A stretch of 64,000 bases of DNA, from NCBI RefSeq assembly GCF_004827385.1, contig NZ_SRXN01000008.1:1-64000 (forward strand). The letters are read 5' to 3'. Positions 1 through 9,696 of this stretch are shown piece by piece (positions within the stretch are counted from its first letter, which is position 1; every line of letters starts with the position of its first letter). This DNA comes from Ensifer sp. MPMI2T (GTDB lineage Bacteria > Pseudomonadota > Alphaproteobacteria > Rhizobiales > Rhizobiaceae). The position numbers were made by a program, and so were the translations under genes. Below the pieces are notes generated by a model. It made no database searches, was not told where the DNA came from, and was given only the letters and a program-made list of their open reading frames with translations.

Positions 1-157
1 CCAGCTCGTAGCTGATCTTCTGGCCATCCTTCAACTCCCGCAGACCAGCCCGCTCCACCGCGGAAATGTGGACGAAGACATCGGCGCTGCCGTCGTCCGG
101 CTGGATGAAACCAAAGCCCTTCGTCGCGTTGAACCATTTTACCGTGCCGGTCGCCAT
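1..157 (-). CDS. CspA-family cold-shock protein (3' end outside window)
   Basis: The visible minus-strand reading starts [20 protein letters not shown] and continues with a [14 protein letters not shown] stretch. These are the RNP1 (KGFGFI) and RNP2 (VFVHI) nucleic-acid-binding motifs of the cold-shock domain, which binds single-stranded RNA/DNA and melts RNA structure. About 52 of the usual 68-70 residues are present; the rest lies beyond base 1. A second in-frame ATG sits directly upstream (160-158), and a GAAGGAAG ribosome-binding site precedes both, so the start could be one codon earlier. Its upstream region (158-321) faces gene remnants. Confidence 0.9.
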   Translation of the reverse strand, partial: MATGTVKWFNATKGFGFIQPDDGSADVFVHISAVERAGLRELKDGQKISYEL

Positions 158-321
158 CATGTCTTCCTTCGATCATTTGCCGTGCCGCCACAGGGCGGAC
201 AAGGCTCGCTTCGTACGCGAGCACAGATAGACGCTTCTGCACTCCGGACAAAGCTGAAAATTCCGCCCGAACATCGACGCAACTGCCCAGCCCAAGCAAG
301 CGATCTTCGTCGCGATAGACG

Positions 322-545
322 CTACTTTTTGCCTCCTTGTTTCACCCGAATGCTGACGGGACCACCCTCAGCTTGCCGGATCTCGAACTGGTTTGTTTTC
401 CGGACGAGATCGATGAGTTTTCGAAATCCGAAGGTGCGCGGATCGAAGTCCGGCGCCAGGTTCAGCAACTGCTTGCCAACCGTGCCTAGGTTGGCCGCCA
501 GCAACAAGGTATCTCTCCTTAATGGCCTCGGCGAAAGCGGCATCG
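322..545 (-). pseudogene. Remnant of an OST-HTH/LOTUS (probably NYN-domain) protein, C-terminus only
   Basis: From about 507 to the stop at 322 the minus strand encodes roughly 60 residues including FDPRTFGFRKLIDLV and QFEIRQAEGGPVSIRVK. This matches the C-terminal half of the OST-HTH (LOTUS) domain that ends many bacterial NYN-domain proteins (putative RNA-binding/RNase proteins). There is no N-terminal NYN domain and no normal start. A neighbouring frame (around 571-500) gives weakly similar sequence, suggesting frameshift decay before truncation. The remnant points away from the ABC-ATPase remnant next to it, so a deletion or recombination junction lies between about 510 and 611. Family assignment is by pattern recognition only. 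Confidence 0.6.
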
Positions 546-610
546 CGCGCGCCCGGGTTTGCGGAGGGCACCAGCGAACAACCTCAAAAATGTTACCAGC
601 AGAGCGCTAG

Positions 611-1349
611 ACGGCGGTGCGAGAGACGGCTCGGCTTCTCCAGATCGAGAACCTTCTCGACCGCAAGCCGAGCCAGCTTTCCGGCGGCCAGCGCCAGCGC
701 GTTGCGATTGGCCGGGCACTGGTGCGCAATCCGCAGGTCTTTCTTTTCGACGAGCCGCTGTCGAACCTCGACGCCAAGCTGCGCATGGAGATGCGCACCG
801 AACTGAAGCGCCTGCATCAGATGCTGAAGACGACCGTCGTCTATGTGACCCACGACCAGATCGAGGCGATGACGCTTGCGACCCGCATTGCCGTCATGCG
901 CGACGGCCGCATCGAACAACTCGGCACGCCGGAGGAAATCTACGACCGGCCGGCAACGCTTTATGTCGCCGGTTTCGTCGGTTCGCCGCCGATGAACATT
1001 CTCGACGCAGAAGTGGCTGACAATGCTCTGAAGGTCACCGGCTCGCAGGAGACGCTTCCGCTGCCGGCCAATCCCAAAGGTACCGTGCCGGCGGGCCGAC
1101 GCGTCAAGATCGGCATACGGCCGGAGGCGCTACGGCTCGCAAGCGCCGACACACCGGGCGTCCGCATCAAGGCGCACGTCGAAGTCATGGAACTGACAGG
1201 GCCGGAGTTGGTCACGACGGCAAAGCTTGGCGAACAGACGATCACCGCCTGCCTCCCGCACGCGTTTTGGCGCCGGATCGAAGCAGCTTTTCTCCTTCGA
1301 TGAGGCGGCGCTGCATCTGTTCGATCCCGAAACGGGCGCTCGTTGCTGA
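611..1349 (+). pseudogene. Truncated, frameshifted sugar ABC transporter ATPase (MalK/UgpC type)
   Basis: The reading opens right after an in-frame TAG (608-610) at [13 protein letters not shown] and keeps the signature [10 protein letters not shown], the Walker [14 protein letters not shown], the H-loop VTHDQ and part of the OB-fold (TOBE) regulatory domain. The Walker A and about the first 115 residues of this roughly 360-residue family are missing, so it cannot hydrolyse ATP. Near 1260 the frame breaks: the open frame ends at 1303, while another frame from about 1261 restores the family's usual ending ([19 protein letters not shown], stop 1347-1349). It is therefore damaged at both ends. 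The permeases and binding protein of the ancestral importer are not in the window. Confidence 0.85.
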
Positions 1350-1408
1350 CGGCGTGAGAACCGCCGAGACCGTCGGTAATAATGGCAGTTCTGCTACGAA
1401 GCTGGACT

Positions 1409-2230
1409 TCAATAGCCGGTGGCTGCTCGGGCTGTAGTCCGAACTGGCGGTCCGTCCTGCGTATAGCCAAGTTTCTCGGAAAGTTCGGCCGCCGCATCGA
1501 TCAGCACGCGAAGGTAAGCATCACGATTGCGCAATCCGTCTTCCTTGGGAGCGACGAGGCAGAGCGTCGCGATGCAAATTCCTTCAGCGTCGTACACCGG
1601 CACGGCAAAACAATGGGTAAAGCTGTCGACGATGCTGTTGAAGGTGAAATAGCCGTCCTTCTTGGCTTCCCGGACCTGGCGGATGAAATCGGACGGATCG
1701 AGGCGCTTGCCCGTTGGCAGCACGAAATCTTCAGCCGGAATGAAACCCAGTATCTGCTCGTCGCTCATGTGGTCGACCAGCAGACGACCAGACGCGGTCC
1801 ACGGAATGGCTACCGGCTCGCCGATATTGGTGGAGATGCGGAAGGGGCGGCTTCCCTCGTTCATCAGAACGACCGCATATTTGTTGCCTTCCAGTTGGCA
1901 CATCTGCGCGGTCTCCCGCGTCTCCTCGGCGATCCTCGCCAACAGATGTTCGCACTCGCGCATTAGATCGAATTGCTCGGCGTAGGCCGCACCGAGGAAA
2001 TAGAGCTTGCGCCCGAGGAAGACACGGCCATCGTCGCCCCGATACTCGATCACGCCCTGCCGGATCAACAGGTTGACGAGCTCATAGACGGATGAGCGCG
2101 GGGCGCCGATGCCCTGGGCGATTTCGTTCGGGCGCAGGGGCTGACGTTGCAGGCGCAAAAAGTCGAGGATTTCGAATGCCCGGTCGAGACCCCGCGCCCT
2201 CCGATTCACCGTATCTACCGCATCAGCCAT
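1409..2230 (-). CDS. IclR-family transcriptional regulator
   Basis: A 273-residue protein with an N-terminal winged helix (about residues 8-70; GLDRAFEILDFLRLQ, PNEIAQGIGAPRSSVYELVN) followed by an IclR effector domain ending near EDGLRNRDAYLRVLID. IclR proteins bind operator palindromes as dimers or tetramers and respond to small catabolic metabolites. The ATG at 2230 is preferred over one at 2236 and a longer upstream frame because AGGAG lies about 8 bases before it. It sits at the distal end of a minus-strand locus encoding RidA and an amino-acid ABC importer, so it probably controls these genes and the divergent PLP enzyme through the palindrome at 5833-5868 (inference). Confidence 0.85.
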   Translation of the reverse strand: MADAVDTVNRRARGLDRAFEILDFLRLQRQPLRPNEIAQGIGAPRSSVYELVNLLIRQGVIEYRGDDGRVFLGRKLYFLGAAYAEQFDLMRECEHLLARIAEETRETAQMCQLEGNKYAVVLMNEGSRPFRISTNIGEPVAIPWTASGRLLVDHMSDEQILGFIPAEDFVLPTGKRLDPSDFIRQVREAKKDGYFTFNSIVDSFTHCFAVPVYDAEGICIATLCLVAPKEDGLRNRDAYLRVLIDAAAELSEKLGYTQDGPPVRTTARAATGY

Positions 2231-2328
2231 AGCCATTCTCCTGCGGGTCTCGGAGCACGAGTGAAAACCCTGCGGGCAGAAATCCGCACTCACTTCACCC
2301 GCTCCGCAAACCCGACACCAAGTTCAAC

Positions 2329-2712
2329 TCATTTAGCCTTGTAGGCGACGCAGTCAACTTCGACCTTGCAGTCGACCATCATGCGTGACTGTACGCAGGC
2401 GCGTGCCGGCGGGTTCTCACCGAAGTATTGCGCGTAGATCCCATTAAAGCTCCAGAAGTCGCGCGGGTCATCGAGCCAGACGCCGACACGCACGACGTCT
2501 TCAACGCCGTAGCCCGCCTCATGCAGGATCGCGATCATGTTTTCGATCGCCTTGCGGCTTTCGGCAATGATGCCGCCATCGATGATCTCGCCGGCCTCCA
2601 TCGCGACCTGTCCAGAGACGTATAGCCAACCGTTTGCCTCGACGGCGCGCGCAAATGGCAAAGCCTGCTTTCCCGCACCGGTTTCGCCCGTTCCATAACG
2701 CTTAATCGTCAC
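2329..2712 (-). CDS. RidA/YjgF-family enamine/imine deaminase-like protein
   Basis: A 127-residue single-domain protein with family hallmarks: FARAVEANGWLYVSGQVAME near the N-terminus, VVRVGVWLDDPRDFWSFNGIYAQYF in the middle and the conserved PARACVQSRMM strand carrying the active-site Arg (about residue 104) that holds substrate carboxylates. RidA hydrolyses reactive 2-aminoacrylate/enamine intermediates released by PLP-dependent dehydratases. This fits the neighbouring D-threonine aldolase/D-serine dehydratase-like gene at 5962. It lies downstream of the ABC ATPase gene (56-base gap) in the same direction. A specific deaminase role on a catabolic intermediate is also possible. Confidence 0.85.
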   Translation of the reverse strand: MTIKRYGTGETGAGKQALPFARAVEANGWLYVSGQVAMEAGEIIDGGIIAESRKAIENMIAILHEAGYGVEDVVRVGVWLDDPRDFWSFNGIYAQYFGENPPARACVQSRMMVDCKVEVDCVAYKAK

Positions 2713-2768
2713 AGCACTTCACTCCAATTCTGCATTTCGATTTATCGGTCTCCAGTTGAACCGGTCCT

Positions 2769-3539
2769 TCAGTTGAACGATGAAGTTTTCAGAAAATCTT
2801 TCAGCCGTTCGGTCTTCGGTTTCAGGAACATCTCGCGCGGATCGCCTTCTTCGCCGATGCGGCCCTGATTCATGAAGATTACCCGCGACGAAACCTCGTA
2901 GGCGAAGCGCATCTCATGGGTAACGAGCAGCATGCTCATCCCGTCCTCGGCGAGCCCCTTGATCACTTGCAGCACTTCGTTGACCAACTCAGGGTCGAGC
3001 GCCGAAGTGACCTCGTCGAAGAGCATCAGCTTCGGGTTCATCGCGATGGCGCGAGCGATTGCTACGCGCTGCTGCTGGCCGCCGGAAAGCTGACCAGGAT
3101 AATGATCCTTGCGCGACAGCAGCCCGACGCGGTCAAGCCACTTCTCCGCGATCGCCTTCGCCTCGTCGCGGCTCATCTTCTTGACCTTGACGAGGCCGAG
3201 CGCGACGTTGCCGGCGGCAGTCATATGCGGGAAAAGGTTGAACTGCTGAAAGGCCATACCGGTGAGTGCGCGTTGGCGTGCGATATCCTTCTCCCGCTTG
3301 CGGCGGCGGACACCGTTCACCATCTCATAGCCGATTTCCTGGCCGTCGATGCTGATCGTCCCACCCTGGAACTCCTCCAGCATGTTGATGCAGCGAAGCA
3401 TTGTCGTTTTGCCGGAGCCGCTCGAGCCGATGATGCTGATCACCTCACCCTGCCGCATGGTGCAGTCGACGCCCTTCAGCACTTCGACCGTGCCGTAGCG
3501 CTTGTGAAGATCGCGGATTTCAAGAAGATTGTTGGTCAT
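2769..3539 (-). CDS. Polar amino acid ABC transporter, ATP-binding protein
   Basis: A 256-residue ATPase of the GlnQ/HisP class. Walker [11 protein letters not shown] lies near residue 40, Q-loop [11 protein letters not shown], signature [14 protein letters not shown], Walker [15 protein letters not shown] and H-loop [10 protein letters not shown]. It energises import by the two permeases encoded just upstream. The start at 3539 ([16 protein letters not shown]) was chosen because it matches the normal family N-terminus and falls 13 bases after the permease stop; a longer frame reaching 3620 would overlap the permease. Order in the operon: binding protein, permease, permease, ATPase, RidA, IclR regulator. 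Confidence 0.93.
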   Translation of the reverse strand: MTNNLLEIRDLHKRYGTVEVLKGVDCTMRQGEVISIIGSSGSGKTTMLRCINMLEEFQGGTISIDGQEIGYEMVNGVRRRKREKDIARQRALTGMAFQQFNLFPHMTAAGNVALGLVKVKKMSRDEAKAIAEKWLDRVGLLSRKDHYPGQLSGGQQQRVAIARAIAMNPKLMLFDEVTSALDPELVNEVLQVIKGLAEDGMSMLLVTHEMRFAYEVSSRVIFMNQGRIGEEGDPREMFLKPKTERLKDFLKTSSFN

Positions 3540-3552
3540 CGGATGCGAAGCC

Positions 3553-4212
3553 TCACGACGGAACAGCGGTCTTGCGCTCGACATAGCGACCGAAGCGCTC
3601 GATGCTGTAGTTGATGACAAAATAGAGAAAGCCCGCGAAGAAATAGAATTCGAGGCTCATGAAAGTGCGGGAGATCAGCTCCTGCGTACGCAGCAGCAAT
3701 TCGCCGACGCCGATGATCGAGAGCAGCGTCGACGCCTTGACCATCTCGGCTGCCGTATTGACCCAGGCTGGCAGCGCCTGGCGCAATGCCTGGGGCCCAA
3801 GCACATAAGCGAAGGTCTGCGAGAACGTGAGCCCGATCGCTTTTGCGGCCTCCGTCTGTCCCTTGGGAATCGACTGCAATGCACCGCGCACCAGCTCGCC
3901 AACATGCGAACTGCAGAAGACGGCGAGCGCAAGGATGCCCGCCTGGAACGGTCCGAGTTCAACGCCGACAGTGCTCAGCACGTAATAGCTCGCCAGCACC
4001 AGTACCAGGACCGGCGTGCCGCGGATGAAGTCGGTATAGCCGCGCACCAGCCATTGCACCGGCTTGTAGCCATAGGTCAGCGCCAGCCCGACAAAAATGC
4101 CGAGCACAGTGCCGACTGCGATCGACAGGAAGGATATGGAAATCGACACGCCGAGCCCCTTGATGAGCGGCAGGCGGGCAAGCCAGAGCTGATCGAGAAA
4201 TGCGAAATCCAT
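3553..4212 (-). CDS. Polar amino acid ABC transporter permease
   Basis: A 219-residue inner-membrane permease of the His/Glu/Gln/Arg/opine (HisM/GlnP) type, about five membrane spans. The coupling-helix (EAA) region is [23 protein letters not shown], and [10 protein letters not shown] is the family's conserved cytoplasmic loop. The ATG at 4212 follows a GAGGTGA ribosome-binding site that contains the stop of the preceding permease (TGA at 4220-4218); a GTG at 4221 is possible. The tight spacing implies translational coupling and a heterodimeric channel with the 4218-4880 product. Substrate cannot be read from the sequence. Confidence 0.92.
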   Translation of the reverse strand: MDFAFLDQLWLARLPLIKGLGVSISISFLSIAVGTVLGIFVGLALTYGYKPVQWLVRGYTDFIRGTPVLVLVLASYYVLSTVGVELGPFQAGILALAVFCSSHVGELVRGALQSIPKGQTEAAKAIGLTFSQTFAYVLGPQALRQALPAWVNTAAEMVKASTLLSIIGVGELLLRTQELISRTFMSLEFYFFAGFLYFVINYSIERFGRYVERKTAVPS

Positions 4213-4217
4213 GACTG

Positions 4218-4880
4218 TCACCTCGGAACGGCCAGACGCCGCTCGACGGCACGCATCAGCGCGGCAAGGAGCGAACAGGTTGCGACATAGAGGCAGCTCG
4301 CCACGATCCAGGTCTCAATGACCCGAAAGGTCTCGACATTGATCTTGCGTGCCTCGAACGTGAGTTCCGGTACGGCGATCGCCGCGGCGAGCGAGGTATC
4401 CTTGAAAAGCGAGATCATGGTGCTGCCGAGCGACGGCAGGACGTTACGCACCATCAGGGGAATGATGATCGAGGTGCGGATCTGCATCTCCGTCAGCCCA
4501 ATCGCAAGACCCGCCTCGCGCTGGCCGGGCGGCACGGCGATGAGGCCGCCACGGAACACCTCGGCAAGATAAGCGCCAGAGTAGATCGCCAGCGTCACGA
4601 CAAAGCTTTCGATCTTGCCGAGGCGGACACCAAGTTCCGGAAGAGCGAAATAGCTGAAGAGAACGAGGACGAGGATCGGCGTGTTGCGGATGATCGTGAC
4701 ATAGAGTCCGGCAGGTTTGCGCAACGCGACAGTCCTGGAAACGAGCCCAAAAGCCGTAATCAATCCGATCACGCAACCGGCAAGGATTGCCGCGAAGGCG
4801 AGGCCGAGACTGAGCGCAAGTCCTTCCAGAAGAAGGTCGAACGAGCGCCAGACGGCCGCGAAGTTCAGTGAGTAAGTCAT
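4218..4880 (-). CDS. Polar amino acid ABC transporter permease
   Basis: A 220-residue HisM/GlnP-type permease. It shows an N-terminal span LALSLGLAFAAILAGCVIGL, the conserved RNTPILVLVLFSYFALPE loop and the EAA-like segment QREAGLAIGLTEMQIRTSII before the last spans. It pairs with the permease encoded at 3553-4212 to form the channel for the importer. It follows the binding-protein gene by 68 bases, a gap with no obvious promoter. Like its partner it lacks fused binding domains. Confidence 0.92.
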   Translation of the reverse strand: MTYSLNFAAVWRSFDLLLEGLALSLGLAFAAILAGCVIGLITAFGLVSRTVALRKPAGLYVTIIRNTPILVLVLFSYFALPELGVRLGKIESFVVTLAIYSGAYLAEVFRGGLIAVPPGQREAGLAIGLTEMQIRTSIIIPLMVRNVLPSLGSTMISLFKDTSLAAAIAVPELTFEARKINVETFRVIETWIVASCLYVATCSLLAALMRAVERRLAVPR

Positions 4881-4948
4881 GCGTGCCAGCCATTATTGAA
4901 AGCAGGGCGAGAGGCAGCCCCGCTGGCGGGGCCGCCTCGGCGAAGTGC

Positions 4949-5791
4949 TCATTTGTATTCGACCGGGAAACCGATCTGCGGCGCGGTCAGATCCTTGCCG
5001 AACCAGGTCTTGAAGGACTTGGCATAGAAGTCGAATTCGACACCTGTCATCGCCTCGTGCAGTGCCGTGTTGACGAAGTTCAGCCAGTCTTGGTCGCCGC
5101 GTTTGACGCCACAGGCGTAGGTCTGCGGATTCCAGCCATAACCGGCATCCTTATAGCGCTCCGGATTCTGGGTCATGTACCAGGCAAGCGAGGACTGGTC
5201 GGTGGCGGCAGCATCGGCGCGTCCCGACTCAAGCGCCTGGTAGATCAGGTCAACAGATTCATACTGATCGACTGTTGCCTCCGGCAGGGCGGCGTGGACC
5301 ATATCCTCGGCATAGACGTTCTGCAGCACCGAAATCGTGACCGAGGAACCAGCCTCCTTGAGCGCCTTGTAGTCGGCAAACTTGCCGTCCGCCTTCAGCA
5401 TCAGGCCCACTCCTTCGCGATAATAAGGAATGGTGAAGGCGATCTGCTGGGCGCGCTCGCCCGTGACCGTCATGAATTGGCAGGTGATGTCGACCTTGTT
5501 GGTGGTGATGTTCGGAATACGGGCATCCGACGACTGATTGACGAATTCGATCTTTTCCGGATCCCCGAACAGCGCCTTGGCAATAATGCGACCCATATCG
5601 ACGTCGAAGCCCTGCAGCTTGTCGTCGGCGCTTTTGAAGTGCCAGGGCGCATTCGTGCTGCCGGTGCCGAGCACCAGATGGCCGCGCGCAAGCACTTCGT
5701 CGAGTTTGCTTGTCGGCTGCTGCGCGGAGGCCGGCGCCGTAGCCAGTGTGGCGATTATGAGGCCCGCAGTCGGATGAAATGTCTTGATCAT
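4949..5791 (-). CDS. Periplasmic amino-acid-binding protein of ABC importer
   Basis: A 280-residue family-3 solute-binding protein. The first 23 residues form a Sec signal (hydrophobic LIIATLATAPASAQ, cleavage likely after ASA). The mature part has the PBPb pattern: LARGHLVLGTGSTNAPWHF, LQGFDVDMGRIIAKALFG (GFDVD signature) and the DAAATDQSSLAWYM hinge strand. It is the first gene of the minus-strand operon and would present the ligand to the two permeases. The neighbouring D-threonine aldolase-like enzyme and RidA suggest a hydroxy- or D-amino acid ligand, but the binding pocket cannot be assigned by eye. Confidence 0.92.
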   Translation of the reverse strand: MIKTFHPTAGLIIATLATAPASAQQPTSKLDEVLARGHLVLGTGSTNAPWHFKSADDKLQGFDVDMGRIIAKALFGDPEKIEFVNQSSDARIPNITTNKVDITCQFMTVTGERAQQIAFTIPYYREGVGLMLKADGKFADYKALKEAGSSVTISVLQNVYAEDMVHAALPEATVDQYESVDLIYQALESGRADAAATDQSSLAWYMTQNPERYKDAGYGWNPQTYACGVKRGDQDWLNFVNTALHEAMTGVEFDFYAKSFKTWFGKDLTAPQIGFPVEYK

Positions 5792-5832
5792 CGGAGATCT
5801 CCCCTTTGTCAGTTCCCGGTGATTTTTCTGGC

Positions 5833-5868
5833 ATCCAATATAGTGGACATGCGTCCTGAATATTGGAT
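5833..5868. promoter_or_regulatory. Composite interrupted palindrome in the divergent promoter (candidate operator)
   Basis: Outer arms ATCCAATAT (5833-5841) and ATATTGGAT (5860-5868) are perfect 9-base inverted repeats. Between them a second, concentric inverted repeat GGAC (5845-5848) / GTCC (5853-5856) shares the same centre. The site lies 41 bases before the importer start codon (5791) and 93 bases before the PLP-enzyme gene (5962), so one bound dimer could control both directions. The locus-encoded IclR regulator is the obvious candidate ligand of this DNA (inference). Confidence 0.6.
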
Positions 5869-5961
5869 TGACCTATGAAATGCCTTGGGTCATAACTTGT
5901 CAAGCCGGATCGGCCAAATTCGCCGCACATCCGCCGTTGTCTGAGAGAGGAAGCCAACCGC

Positions 5962-7020
5962 ATGACCCTGCAGATCGAAACGCCCGCGGTGCTGGTCGAC
6001 ATCGAGATCGCCCGCCGCAATATCCGCGCCTTCCAGGACTACGCGGATCGCCACGGCATTCGGGTGCGGCCACACATAAAAACGCACAAGCTTCCACAGA
6101 TGGCCGAACTGCAGCTCGAGGCCGGAGCGATCGGCATAACCTGCCAGAAGGTCACCGAGGCGGAGGCGATGGTCGCGGGCAGCGCGCAGATAAAGGACGT
6201 GCTCATTACCTACAACATCCTCGGAGCGGAAAAACTCGCGCGCCTCGCTGAGCTCAACAAACGCGTCACGCTCAGCGTGGTCGCCGACAACCCGACCGTT
6301 ATCGACGGCCTATCGAACCGCTTCGCCCGCGAAAACGAACCGCTGACCGTACTTGTCGAATGCAACACCGGCGCCGATCGTTGCGGAGTGGCGACACCGG
6401 CCGAGGCCGCGAGCCTCGCTCGACGCATAGCCGATGCACCCGGACTGCATTTCGGCGGACTGATGACCTATCCGCCCGTCGGAGGAACCGAACGTGTTCA
6501 GGCCTTCATGAGCGAGGCAAAACGGCTGATCGAAGCAGACGGCATCGACGTTCCGACCGTCACCTCCGGCGGCACGCCGAACATGATGGAGGCGGCCGGT
6601 GCGTCCGTCGCGACCGAACACCGTCCCGGAACCTATATCTACAACGATCGCTCGCTTGTCGCCCGCGGGGTGGCGACGTGGGACGATTGCGCGCTGACGG
6701 TGCTTGCAACGGTCGTCTCGGTTCCCGCCGAAAATAGGGCGATTATCGATGCCGGCAGCAAGGTCCTGACCTCCGACCTTCTCGGTCTCTCCGGCTACGG
6801 CCATGTGCTGGGACGCGACGACATCAGGATCGACCAGCTTTCGGAAGAGCACGGCAGGCTCGTCTCCGATGGTCCGATCAGCCTCAAGGTCGGCGACAAG
6901 GTGTGTATCGTCCCGAACCACGCCTGTGTGGTGACCAACATGGTCGACGCGGTTCATATTGTCGAAGGCAATGAGGCGAAGGCGACTTGGCCCATCGTCG
7001 CGCGAGGCCGCGTTCTCTGA
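5962..7020 (+). CDS. PLP-dependent D-threonine aldolase / D-serine dehydratase-like enzyme
   Basis: A 352-residue fold-type III PLP enzyme. The N-terminal alanine-racemase-like barrel begins TPAVLVDIEIARRNI, and the Schiff-base lysine lies in VRPHIKTHKLPQMA (about residues 36-49). The C-terminal DSD1-type domain ends with a metal-site-like NHACVVTNMVD (His near 319). Family members cleave D-3-hydroxy-amino acids to glycine plus aldehyde or dehydrate D-serine. It is transcribed away from the ABC importer, sharing a 170-base promoter region, and probably degrades the imported substrate. RidA in the other arm would clear enamine products. Exact substrate is undetermined; related members include 3-hydroxy-D-aspartate aldolases. 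Confidence 0.85.
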   Translation: MTLQIETPAVLVDIEIARRNIRAFQDYADRHGIRVRPHIKTHKLPQMAELQLEAGAIGITCQKVTEAEAMVAGSAQIKDVLITYNILGAEKLARLAELNKRVTLSVVADNPTVIDGLSNRFARENEPLTVLVECNTGADRCGVATPAEAASLARRIADAPGLHFGGLMTYPPVGGTERVQAFMSEAKRLIEADGIDVPTVTSGGTPNMMEAAGASVATEHRPGTYIYNDRSLVARGVATWDDCALTVLATVVSVPAENRAIIDAGSKVLTSDLLGLSGYGHVLGRDDIRIDQLSEEHGRLVSDGPISLKVGDKVCIVPNHACVVTNMVDAVHIVEGNEAKATWPIVARGRVL

Positions 7021-7056
7021 GCGTTCGCGGGCCGCCGTCTTAGAAATGAATGGTCA

Positions 7057-8067
<1,011 letters not shown>

Positions 8068-8089
8068 TCACCGCGGCATAATGGGGATG

Positions 8090-9406
8090 TCAGCTAATCC
8101 GCGAAGCCATAAGCTTGTCGATACGCATGCCGTCCATGTCGATGATCTCGAAACGCCAGCCCTCGAAATCGAAGCTCTCGCCTACATGCGGGAGATGGCC
8201 GAGCACCTGCAGTGCGAAGCCGGCGATCGTGTGGAAGTCGCCTTCCGGACGGTCGTGGAACCCAAGCCTCTCAAAAGCGTCGTGCGCGGCCATCATGCCC
8301 TCGATCAGCATGCTGCCATCCTCGCGCACAACGATATCCGGCTCGACGGTTTCCGTATCCGGCAGGTCGCCGGCAATCGCCTCCAACAGGTCGGTCTGGG
8401 TGATAATGCCTTCTAAGCTCCCGTATTCGTCGATGATCGCAGCGAGCCGCACGGGGGCGCTCTTGAACTTCTCCAGCACCCGGAAGACGGCCGTCGACTC
8501 ATGCAGGATCAACGGCTCCCGAATAATGCTGAGGACGTCAAGCGGCTGGTGGTCGAGCAATTGGTCAAGCAGGTCCTTCTTGAGCACCATTCCCAGCGGA
8601 TAGTCGATGTTGCCTCTGCCGATCAGAAGCTGCTCGTGGTAACATTCCCTGATCGTCCTGAGAATTTCCTCTTGGCTGTCGTCGGCGTCGATCCAGTCGA
8701 CCTCGATGCGCGGCGTCATGAAGTCGGAAATCCTTCGGTCGCCGATGCTGAATATCCGTTCCACCAGTTCCTGCTGGGCGGCATCGAGAAGCCCGGCTTC
8801 CTGGCTTTCGGCGACAAGAAGCTTCAGCTCCGTCGGGGAATGCAGCGATGCCTCGCCTGCGCCGGGGCGCAGGCCGATCAATCGAAGTACGAGATTGCCA
8901 AGGCCGTTGAGGGCGAGGATCGCGGGGCGCAGCAGAAAGAGAAACAGCGCGAGCGGGCGAACGACGGCCAGCGCCGTGCCCTCGCTGCGCTGCAACGCCA
9001 GGCTCTTCGGTGCCAGTTCGCCGAGCACGATGTGCAGCGCGGTGATAATGATGAACGAAACCGCGACCGCGATCGCGTGTGATCCGACCGATGCCCAGGC
9101 CGCAGGCAAGACCGTCAGCAACGGCTCGATCAGATGGGCGAGCGCGGGTTCACCGACCCACCCCAGCGCCAGGGACGATATCGTGATCCCAAGCTGAGTG
9201 GCCGCCAGGTTGGCATCGAGATTTTCGACGGCATGCTGGAGCGCGCTCGCGTTCATGCGCTGTTGCGCAACCAGTTCCGCCACGCGGCTGCGGCGGACCG
9301 AAACGAGTGAAAACTCGGCAGCGACGAAGAAGCCGTTCGCGCCGACAAGCAGGAACACGGCCAATACCCCGAGATAATCGAGAATACTGCCATCGGAACC
9401 GGACAT
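8090..9406 (-). CDS. CNNM/HlyC-CorC-type membrane protein with CBS pair
   Basis: A 438-residue protein. Residues about 1-200 are a DUF21/CNNM transmembrane domain (FLLVGANGFFVAAEFSLVSV, then AVAVSFIIITALHIVLGELAPKS). A CBS-domain pair follows (FMTPRIEVDWIDADD, then AAIIDEYGSLEGIITQTDLLEAI), with a C-terminal CorC/HlyC transporter-associated domain (GDFHTIAGFALQVLG). The family is linked to Mg2+/Co2+ efflux or membrane cation homeostasis. The ATG at 9406 follows AAGGGAGATC; a longer frame to 9592 lacks membrane-protein character. It is transcribed alone, divergent from the kinase gene at 9697. Confidence 0.9.
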   Translation of the reverse strand: MSGSDGSILDYLGVLAVFLLVGANGFFVAAEFSLVSVRRSRVAELVAQQRMNASALQHAVENLDANLAATQLGITISSLALGWVGEPALAHLIEPLLTVLPAAWASVGSHAIAVAVSFIIITALHIVLGELAPKSLALQRSEGTALAVVRPLALFLFLLRPAILALNGLGNLVLRLIGLRPGAGEASLHSPTELKLLVAESQEAGLLDAAQQELVERIFSIGDRRISDFMTPRIEVDWIDADDSQEEILRTIRECYHEQLLIGRGNIDYPLGMVLKKDLLDQLLDHQPLDVLSIIREPLILHESTAVFRVLEKFKSAPVRLAAIIDEYGSLEGIITQTDLLEAIAGDLPDTETVEPDIVVREDGSMLIEGMMAAHDAFERLGFHDRPEGDFHTIAGFALQVLGHLPHVGESFDFEGWRFEIIDMDGMRIDKLMASRIS

Positions 9407-9696
9407 GATCTCCCTTCGGGCGGCTGACGCCTCAGACTGTTGAAGCTCACCAAGCGTATCACGCTCTTGCCGTAGGAGGCAGACGAGAGATGTTCGCGTG
9501 ACGGGTTTAGGAGGATCCTCACCTTGGTCGTCGACTTCATCGGGTGAACGAGCGCTCATGATACGCGCATAGGCACTGTCTTTCGATTTCACATCTAGAT
9601 TTGCACCCGGGAACTTTTCTAGGATGGTCGACGGAAGGCCGCTTCGCCCTTCTTATCACTGACACATGCCCTCCCCTCCACTCGTGGGATTACCCG

